From Clostridia bacterium (lineage in GTDB: Bacteria; Bacillota; Clostridia; Christensenellales; Borkfalkiaceae), in the NCBI GenBank assembly GCA_900767815.1, contig CAAGAM010000208.1:1-6315 (forward strand): DNA of 6,315 nt, given 5' to 3'. Below, piece after piece: positions 1-4,595 of this stretch; positions within the stretch are counted from its first letter, which is position 1; the number at the start of each line of letters is the position of its first letter. The translations under genes were made by a program, and so were the position numbers. A model generated the notes under the pieces. That model did not search any database, was not told the origin of the DNA, and saw only the letters and a program-made list of their open reading frames with translations.

Positions 1-141
1 CCTGTCAAGCGAGCCGAAAGGAATCGGCTTTACTATATCCACCGAATATTCGCCCGCGCCCTCTTTACTAAGCGTATCGAAATACGCGTCCGCGAAGGTT
101 CTCAAAAAATTCCCCTCGCCGAATTGCAACACTTTAATCAT
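1..141 (-). CDS. uxaB: Tagaturonate reductase-like protein, mannitol dehydrogenase family (N-terminal 47 residues only; runs off the left edge)
   Basis: Forty-seven codons are visible from an ATG at 141, and the frame is open to the window edge. The start reads MIKVLQFGEGNFLR, the N-terminal signature of the polyol/uronate branch of the mannitol dehydrogenase family, in which the FGEGNFLR segment belongs to the NAD-binding fold. It is followed by VDIVKPIPFGSLD, which resembles the VVKPI-FG-L segment of clostridial tagaturonate reductases. That enzyme reduces D-tagaturonate to D-altronate with NADH in cytoplasmic galacturonate catabolism. Family members are usually about 450-500 residues, so roughly nine tenths is missing here. 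An AAAGGA at 157-162 lies 15 bases before the ATG, longer than usual. The gene starts 24 bases after the YitT gene with no terminator between, so the two are probably co-transcribed. Fructuronate reductase (UxuB) or a mannitol/altritol dehydrogenase are alternatives that this fragment cannot exclude. Confidence 0.72.
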   Translation of the reverse strand, partial: MIKVLQFGEGNFLRTFADAYFDTLSKEGAGEYSVDIVKPIPFGSLDR

Positions 142-165
142 TTTTTTACTTTAAGTTCCTTTGAA
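142..165 (-). promoter_or_regulatory. Spacer with ribosome binding site of the uxaB-like gene
   Basis: On the minus strand the 24 bases between the YitT stop codon (166-168) and the ATG at 141 contain AAAGGA at 157-162, the same core as the site before the GH20 gene. The 15-base distance to the ATG is longer than the common 5-9, and the gap is A-rich. No other start codon fits the conserved N-terminus better. No hairpin is visible in the spacer. Confidence 0.55.
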
Positions 166-1080
166 TTATTTTTCTTTTTTTATTTTCTTATCGAAGTATC
201 CGAACACTTTGCTTACGGGTTCGGTGTAAGCAAAACACTCGGGGTGATCTTTCAGAATATCCTCGATGACGGGCGTTTCGCTTTTCGTCACAATGCACAT
301 AAGCGACGGCTTTTCGGTTTTTGTGTATGAACCGACGCCGTAATATCTCGTGGAAGTGTGAACCAGCTTCTCCGCAATTTCCTTCTCGATAGCCTCGATA
401 TCGTCCGCAATAATAAAATATTTACAAGCTATTTCGCTCCTCGTTATAATTTTATCGCCGATTACGTTGCTTATAAAATCGCACAGAACGCACATACACA
501 CGGGTCGATAGCTGTATATTGCCGTCCCGTCTTTCACTTCGCAGAAGACAAAACCCGAAACGATTGCGATTGTCGCGTTGATTAAAAACGTTACGTAAAA
601 GAAATTAAACCGTGGTTTTTTCAGGTTGATATATCGCGAAACTATATCTATTCCGCCGGTAGAAGAATTTATCGAGTATAAAACACCGTAAGAAATGCCC
701 GTCAGAACGCCCGCTATTATTATAGGGTATATCGTATCGACGCCTTCGGAATAATACCTGTATTTTTCCAGCCCCGTTTTTTCGCAAATCATATAAAATA
801 TCAGATACGAAACGGAATAAACGGCGGTGTCGACCGCAAACTTCTTATTAACGCAAAAAAACGCGAACACGCACAACGGAGCATTTATAAACAGCTGAAT
901 GTAACTGAGATTAAAGCCGCTGAGGCGTTGAATCATTATGGATATACCTTCCACGCCCGACGACGCAAAGTTGTTCGGCACGATAAACAAACAGCAGTTA
1001 ACAGCCATCAACGCACCGAAAAAACACGATAACAACAGCGATTTGCAATTATTAAAAATCGAATATTTTGTCTGATTCAT
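166..1080 (-). CDS. YitT family integral membrane protein (DUF161 membrane domain plus C-terminal DUF2179 domain)
   Basis: The 304-residue product has the length and layout of YitT-family proteins. Its hydrophobic N-terminal part has about five or six membrane spans, near residues 14-35, 58-77, 84-100, 116-138, 158-180 and possibly 190-207. Typical family segments are the VPNNFASSGVEGIS stretch (35-48) and SSTGGIDIVSRY (139-150) after the fourth span. A soluble C-terminal domain (about 216-300) carries the DUF2179 pattern YGVGSYTKTEKPSLMCIVTK, then a PVIEDIL helix and a final VFGYF strand. The molecular function of the family is not established; a transport role is often supposed. The ATG at 1080 is the first possible start after an in-frame TAG three codons upstream, but the bases before it (AGACAGGT) form only a weak ribosome binding site. 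The gene leads a transcription unit that continues into the uxaB-like gene, hinting at a link to uronate metabolism; this is inference. Confidence 0.9.
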   Translation of the reverse strand: MNQTKYSIFNNCKSLLLSCFFGALMAVNCCLFIVPNNFASSGVEGISIMIQRLSGFNLSYIQLFINAPLCVFAFFCVNKKFAVDTAVYSVSYLIFYMICEKTGLEKYRYYSEGVDTIYPIIIAGVLTGISYGVLYSINSSTGGIDIVSRYINLKKPRFNFFYVTFLINATIAIVSGFVFCEVKDGTAIYSYRPVCMCVLCDFISNVIGDKIITRSEIACKYFIIADDIEAIEKEIAEKLVHTSTRYYGVGSYTKTEKPSLMCIVTKSETPVIEDILKDHPECFAYTEPVSKVFGYFDKKIKKEK

Positions 1081-1243
1081 ACCTGTCTAAAAAAACGTCT
1101 CTTCTATTTTTTATCCGTCGTTTTTTGTTCGTCGCAAACGGACAGCCGACGTTAAGCAAAAACGAACAACCGCGTTTCGAAATATTCAACTTCAAAAGCT
1201 CGAAACGTGATTGCGGACACACTATCCGGCTCTTCCGCACGTA
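1081..1243 (-). other. Untranslated leader of the YitT-uxaB transcription unit
   Basis: If the promoter pair at 1244-1277 is real, transcripts start near 1237-1242 and carry about 160 untranslated bases before the YitT ATG. I see no recognisable riboswitch, tRNA or coding sequence here. The only notable structure is a perfect 8-base inverted repeat (arms 1173-1180 and 1200-1207). The leader ends in a weak ribosome binding site. A 62-codon frame beginning with GTG at 1240 spans the leader but has no ribosome binding site or recognisable protein sequence. Confidence 0.4.
1173..1207. repeat. 8-bp perfect inverted repeat in the YitT leader
   Basis: The arms CGTTTCGA (1173-1180) and TCGAAACG (1200-1207) are perfectly complementary and separated by 19 bases. 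In RNA they could form an 8-pair stem with a large loop inside the predicted leader. There is no adjacent T-run, so it is not an intrinsic terminator. TCGAAA-like words are common in this sequence, so chance is a real possibility. Confidence 0.3.
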
Positions 1244-1277
1244 AATATATTTTACGGCATTTCACACGTCAAGTCAA
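1244..1277 (-). promoter_or_regulatory. Two overlapping sigma-A-type promoters, 5 bases out of register, driving YitT-uxaB
   Basis: Read on the minus strand, TTGACT (1272-1277) is followed after exactly 17 bases by TAAAAT (1249-1254). The overlapping TTGACG (1267-1272) is followed after exactly 17 bases by TATATT (1244-1249). Each hexamer matches the TTGACA or TATAAT consensus at five of six positions. The doubling arises from a TTGACTTGACG direct repeat matched by an A/T-rich run. It lies downstream of the terminator that ends the enzyme operon and upstream of the YitT gene, where a promoter is needed. Predicted starts are near 1242 and 1237. Confidence 0.6.
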
Positions 1278-1463
1278 TAAAATAAGATAACAAATTGTTT
1301 TAATCCGGTATCTTTTTTCGTTCGGATCGCTTTTACACCCTAAAACATATTCGACGCTTTTGTCCGACAACCCTCAAAGCAGCCGATCGAACTTGCTTAA
1401 CTGCAAGCGAATCGCGAAGTTAGAAGTTCTATGTCTGATACAAAAAGCCGAAATGCCGATAAC
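1278..1463. other. Non-coding stretch between terminator and promoter
   Basis: These bases lie upstream of the predicted promoter and past the terminator. I see no credible gene on either strand. Two short odd-centred palindromes, AACAAATTGTT (1289-1299, about 12 bases upstream of the -35 element) and TTGTCCGACAA (1360-1370), could be operator half-site pairs. A small stem, CTTGC/GCAAG with a six-base loop, lies at about 1392-1407. None matches a regulator site I can name, and the 5-base arms are close to what chance allows. Confidence 0.35.
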
Positions 1464-1500
1464 AAAAAAGGGACGAACAGGTTTTCAAAACCGTCGTCCC
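1464..1500 (-). terminator. Rho-independent terminator ending the GH127-GH20-CE15 operon
   Basis: Read on the minus strand, a hairpin at 1470-1500 is followed at once by six Ts (1464-1469). The base of the stem pairs seven bases, GGGACGA with TCGTCCC, then a small asymmetric internal loop, then four more pairs closing a short loop. It lies 53 bases past the CE15-like stop codon in the expected orientation. It separates the hydrolase operon from the YitT-uxaB unit, which therefore needs its own promoter. On the plus strand the hairpin is not followed by a T-run, so it appears one-directional. Confidence 0.85.
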
Positions 1501-1553
1501 CGTATTACTTATTTAAATAAAATTTGTTCGATAATCGGCTTATACGGCGACTT

Positions 1554-2651
1554 CTACTCTTTATTCAGCCGTAAACAATCGAGATAAAACGCCCAATCCT
1601 CGCGGCTGAAAAAATGTACGCCGTCGCGGACGAAAAACGCTATCTCTCCTCCGACGTTCTTTTCGCCGACTTCAAGCGGTTTTTTTGCGGAGTTCAGCCC
1701 GATTAAACCGAGTTCTTTATACGCTTCGCTCGCCGCTTCGGCGCATAAATACTGCGCGCCCGTGTCTGCCCAATCGTCCTCGCTCGCCGCAACGACAAAA
1801 ACCTTTCTCGGGGCAACCGAAGCCATTAAATAATGTTGGTCGAAGGGCATTTCGTACTCTTTTTCTGCGTATTTTTTATAGTTCGGAGTAAACCAATACG
1901 GAAAAACGTCGGTAATGACTTTAATCGTTTCGCCGTGCTTATCACGGGAAATCGCCGCGCCGCAGCACCCCGAACAGTTTACCATACAGCCCGCGAAGAT
2001 ATCGTAATTCGCCGCCGCTAAAAGCGCGGTTTTCCCGAGCCTCGAATGACCCGCGACGTACAACTTCTCTTTAACCGTCACCCCCTCGTTTATAAGGTAT
2101 TCGCCGACCACTTTCGCGGCGTATGCCCAAAGCGACAATTTGCCTGCGGAATACTTATCCGAACGGTCGCAAAAAAGCGGTGCTATTCCGCTCGAAAAAT
2201 CGCCGTCGTCTGTGGAAATTTCCTTATAATAAAGGTGTGCGACGGCAATTCCGCCGTCCATAAGTTCCTCGACGGGGCAATATTTCGTCGGAAGATACTT
2301 CATAAAATCGAGATGAACGACGAAATTATACGATTTTATTTTCGTTGGAACGAATAAGTCCGCCACAAAAGCAGCGGTTTTGCCGTTCTTTTCAAGCATG
2401 AACTCCAAAGCCGTGTGTTTTGCTTTGTTACAGAAAAAATAGCCGTAGTCGCCGTCGAACTTCTCGTCCGTAACGTTTTTTACGCTTATTTTAACGCCTT
2501 TTTCGTCGATTTCGCCGTATTCTTCCCGCACGATTTCGCTTAGAGTTTTTCCACGGGAAAACTTGCCGTTTTCTCTTAAATAATCCGGAAGACTAAACCC
2601 TTTCGGATACCTGTTTCCGATTAAAACGGAATTAAATTCTAAATTTTTCAT
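1554..2651 (-). CDS. CE15 / glucuronoyl esterase-like alpha/beta hydrolase, apparently cytoplasmic
   Basis: The 365-residue product matches the carbohydrate esterase 15 fold. CE15 enzymes hydrolyse esters of (4-O-methyl-)glucuronic acid such as lignin-glucuronoxylan links. The nucleophile elbow GHSRLGK is at residues 201-207 (Ser203, Arg204). NCSGCCGAAISR (225-236) is followed by a GETI-FP-WF stretch, then DQHYLMASVAPRKVFV, an acidic loop SEDDWAD (290-296), and the His346 loop GVHFFSREDW. The canonical acid is a Glu 23 residues after the Ser in fungal glucuronoyl esterases; here that position is Cys226. The acid may come from the 291-296 loop, as described for some bacterial members. No signal peptide is visible, which is unusual because characterised CE15 enzymes are mostly exported. 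The ATG at 2651 is chosen: it follows the GH20 stop by one base, and with no ribosome binding site nearby, translation is probably coupled. A TTG at 2660 would add three residues. True substrate unproven. Confidence 0.85.
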   Translation of the reverse strand: MKNLEFNSVLIGNRYPKGFSLPDYLRENGKFSRGKTLSEIVREEYGEIDEKGVKISVKNVTDEKFDGDYGYFFCNKAKHTALEFMLEKNGKTAAFVADLFVPTKIKSYNFVVHLDFMKYLPTKYCPVEELMDGGIAVAHLYYKEISTDDGDFSSGIAPLFCDRSDKYSAGKLSLWAYAAKVVGEYLINEGVTVKEKLYVAGHSRLGKTALLAAANYDIFAGCMVNCSGCCGAAISRDKHGETIKVITDVFPYWFTPNYKKYAEKEYEMPFDQHYLMASVAPRKVFVVAASEDDWADTGAQYLCAEAASEAYKELGLIGLNSAKKPLEVGEKNVGGEIAFFVRDGVHFFSREDWAFYLDCLRLNKE

Positions 2652-2655
2652 ATTA
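2649..2655 (-). promoter_or_regulatory. Stop/start junction suggesting translational coupling (TAATATG)
   Basis: The TAA ending the GH20 gene (2653-2655) and the ATG of the CE15-like gene (2649-2651) are separated by one T. The bases just upstream are A/T-rich coding sequence without a purine-rich ribosome binding site; the nearest GGAG-like stretch is about 30 bases back. Reinitiation by ribosomes finishing the GH20 frame is the simplest explanation. Confidence 0.6.
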
Positions 2656-4584
2656 AACAATTTTATCGAAATACAACTTTACTCCGTTCGGTATTTTCGC
2701 AAGCGAAACGTCGTCCAGATGCTTTATTCCGCTGCTTTCGCCGAGTTCTGCAAAAGTAGTATCGCACTTTGTAATGTTTTGTTCGTTTATAACTTTTCCG
2801 CCCGTCTTCTGAACGCCGCAAACGGAATATTTAATGCCGCCGAAAAGCAACCTTACGTTGGAAACGAAAATCGAATCTTCGCCGAAACTTTCCAATACAA
2901 CGTATTCGACGGGCTTATTTTTCATCGCGAAACGAACGGTTGCCGTTCCGCCGAGGTCAAACGTAACAGCTTCGGGTTTAACGCTCCCGAAATACAGTTC
3001 GCTTTCGGCATTTTCGCCCGCATATTTAACGATTATCTTCATTTTCGGCGAACCGAATCCGTCGGGCGTTACCGTATCGAGATATAAAATTCCGCAGCCT
3101 CTGTTTGCCTCTATCGCCCGTTTTACGTTTGAAACAAGCGTTTTTCTGTTCGTCTTTTCCGCTTCCATAAGACCGCCCGAACTCTTTATCCCGTCGCGGT
3201 ACTTTTTCCACAGATAATCGGCGTTTTTGTTGATTTCTTCAAAGCCCTTTTCCGCTTCGTCGAGCGTAGCGAAAATTTCGTTAAAATCGGCGATGCCGTT
3301 TTCGAGATTTTCCTTTTCGTACTCGTCGAAAACCTTATACCCCATAGAGTTTATCATATATGTAAGGTATTTTTCAAGCGAAAAATCATAAATATCGAGT
3401 AAAATATCGCGTTTTTCCCCGCCTACGCGATTTTCGTCCGCGAGAACGCCCCGCAATTTATCCGTAAAATCTTTCAAAGCGTTTCTGTAAAGTCGTTTTA
3501 TGAAATTGTCGTCCTCGGCTTTAACGCCTATGTTCGTGCCGATAAGGCAGGACGTCAAAACCTGATTTTCAAGCAAAAGTTTTGCAATTTCCCTATCGCC
3601 GATTACCTCTTCATACGCCTTAACTTTATCGTCGAAGCTCTTGATCTGACCGTTCCAGAGTTTCCCGCAAAGGGCTATAAGGGGGTAAATTCCGTTATAG
3701 AAACTCGCGGCTCTTTCCCATATCGTAAGGATTGCGCCTATCGGCTTATGTTTCAAAGCATAATCGGTCAGCGTATCAACGTTATAAGTCGAAGAAGCGT
3801 TGCTTCCGTATGCGCAGAAAATATACTCGAATCCTAAGCGCTCGTAAACGGAAAGCCAATCTTTTCTCACTCTGTTCGTCCAGTGACCTTTGGTCTCCGA
3901 ACCGATAAATCCGTAATTCCAATGACACAGTATTATATCTCTCGGTAAGCTCTCGACTATGTCGTAATACTCGAAAAAGTCATCCCACATAAGCATGGTT
4001 TTGCCCATGCTTTTCGCAAGTTCGTAATCGTGCATGACCTGCGAGAAGAATATATCTTTTTTCGTCTCGCCCGCTTTAAGGCGAGCCTTGCATTTCGGAC
4101 ACTCGGCAAACTCGAACACTTCGTCAAGCCCCATATGGACGTATTTCCCCCGAAACGCCGAGCATACTTCCGTGATGTACGCGTCGAAGAATTTGTTGAA
4201 ATCGGGGTTAGACGTACAGCCGACCGAACCGCGTTTAAACCGCTCGGGAGACCAGCCTCTGCCTTCGATTCTTTCGTCTTTAAATTCGGAAAGACTCGCG
4301 GCTTCTTTGTATTGCAATAGTTTTTCGATATGATAAAAGTTCTCGAACGCGGGAATTGCGAGCAGCCCTTTATCTTCTATATAGTCCGCAATTTCCTTGA
4401 TTTCGGTCATCGAATAAGTGTCGTCCTCATCGAAAAAAGGCGTGACTTTTGTTCTTATTGAACACTCTAAATACAGAATAATCGTGTTATAGCCCCACTT
4501 TTCGGCGTTATCCACGAAATTTTTTATAAACTCGATTTTCTCTTTTTGTCTTCCGAGATCTATTTGTACGGCAACGATTTTCAT
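2653..4584 (-). CDS. Glycoside hydrolase family 20 (beta-N-acetylhexosaminidase-like), apparently cytoplasmic
   Basis: The 643-residue protein begins directly with the first strand of a GH20 (beta/alpha)8 barrel (VAVQIDLGRQKE, where Asp9 and Arg12 fit the family D..R element). It lacks both a signal peptide and the usual N-terminal GH20b domain. The diagnostic motif HMGLDE is at residues 150-155; Asp154-Glu155 is the catalytic pair of substrate-assisted retaining beta-N-acetylhexosaminidases, which release terminal beta-GlcNAc or GalNAc. Further barrel signatures are MLMWDDFFEYY (197-207), CHWNYGF (220-226) and an ILTIWERAASF segment. A helical region follows the barrel. The last 150 or so residues look beta-rich, like a carbohydrate-binding or accessory sandwich I cannot name. 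A Cys-x-x-Cys (162-165) sits just after the catalytic pair. The start at 4584 is supported by AAAGGA five bases upstream. The gene follows the GH127-type gene by nine bases and precedes the CE15-like gene by one. Exact sugar specificity is unknown. Confidence 0.85.
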   Translation of the reverse strand: MKIVAVQIDLGRQKEKIEFIKNFVDNAEKWGYNTIILYLECSIRTKVTPFFDEDDTYSMTEIKEIADYIEDKGLLAIPAFENFYHIEKLLQYKEAASLSEFKDERIEGRGWSPERFKRGSVGCTSNPDFNKFFDAYITEVCSAFRGKYVHMGLDEVFEFAECPKCKARLKAGETKKDIFFSQVMHDYELAKSMGKTMLMWDDFFEYYDIVESLPRDIILCHWNYGFIGSETKGHWTNRVRKDWLSVYERLGFEYIFCAYGSNASSTYNVDTLTDYALKHKPIGAILTIWERAASFYNGIYPLIALCGKLWNGQIKSFDDKVKAYEEVIGDREIAKLLLENQVLTSCLIGTNIGVKAEDDNFIKRLYRNALKDFTDKLRGVLADENRVGGEKRDILLDIYDFSLEKYLTYMINSMGYKVFDEYEKENLENGIADFNEIFATLDEAEKGFEEINKNADYLWKKYRDGIKSSGGLMEAEKTNRKTLVSNVKRAIEANRGCGILYLDTVTPDGFGSPKMKIIVKYAGENAESELYFGSVKPEAVTFDLGGTATVRFAMKNKPVEYVVLESFGEDSIFVSNVRLLFGGIKYSVCGVQKTGGKVINEQNITKCDTTFAELGESSGIKHLDDVSLAKIPNGVKLYFDKIV

Positions 4585-4589
4585 TGTTT

Positions 4590-4595
4590 TCCTTT
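4590..4595 (-). promoter_or_regulatory. Ribosome binding site of the GH20 gene, overlapping the upstream stop codon
   Basis: On the minus strand the junction reads TAAAGGAAAACAATG. The TAA ending the GH127-type gene (4594-4596) supplies the first As of the AAAGGA ribosome binding site, which lies five bases before the ATG at 4584. This spacing fixes the start and shows that the two genes share a transcript. Confidence 0.75.

Noticed and set aside
1052..1240. 62-codon minus-strand frame spanning the YitT leader, a possible small leader protein
   Set aside because: It starts with GTG almost at the predicted transcription start, has no ribosome binding site, overlaps the YitT start in another frame, and its sequence looks like random translation rich in Arg and Lys.
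1151..1401. 9-base inverted repeat GTTAAGCAA (1151-1159) / TTGCTTAAC (1393-1401)
   Set aside because: The arms are about 230 bases apart, and a 9-base match is not unlikely by chance in a region this size. No mobile-element features lie between.
1422..1432. Short palindrome TAGAAGTTCTA as a possible operator
   Set aside because: Five-base arms are expected by chance about once in an intergenic region this long. It lies far upstream of the promoter and matches no regulator site I know.
1081..1553. Riboswitch, tRNA, CRISPR or catabolite-response (cre) site in the intergenic region
   Set aside because: I looked on both strands and saw no cloverleaf, no repeat-spacer array, no known riboswitch core and no convincing cre consensus.
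1360..1587. 75-codon plus-strand frame between the two transcription units
   Set aside because: It runs through the terminator hairpin and into the CE15-like coding region on the opposite strand, with no ribosome binding site and no recognisable protein features.
2719..3217. Overlapping plus-strand frames of 122 and 127 codons antisense to the GH20 gene
   Set aside because: They lie wholly inside a well-supported gene on the other strand. The long open frames are explained by its CG-rich, low-stop codon use.
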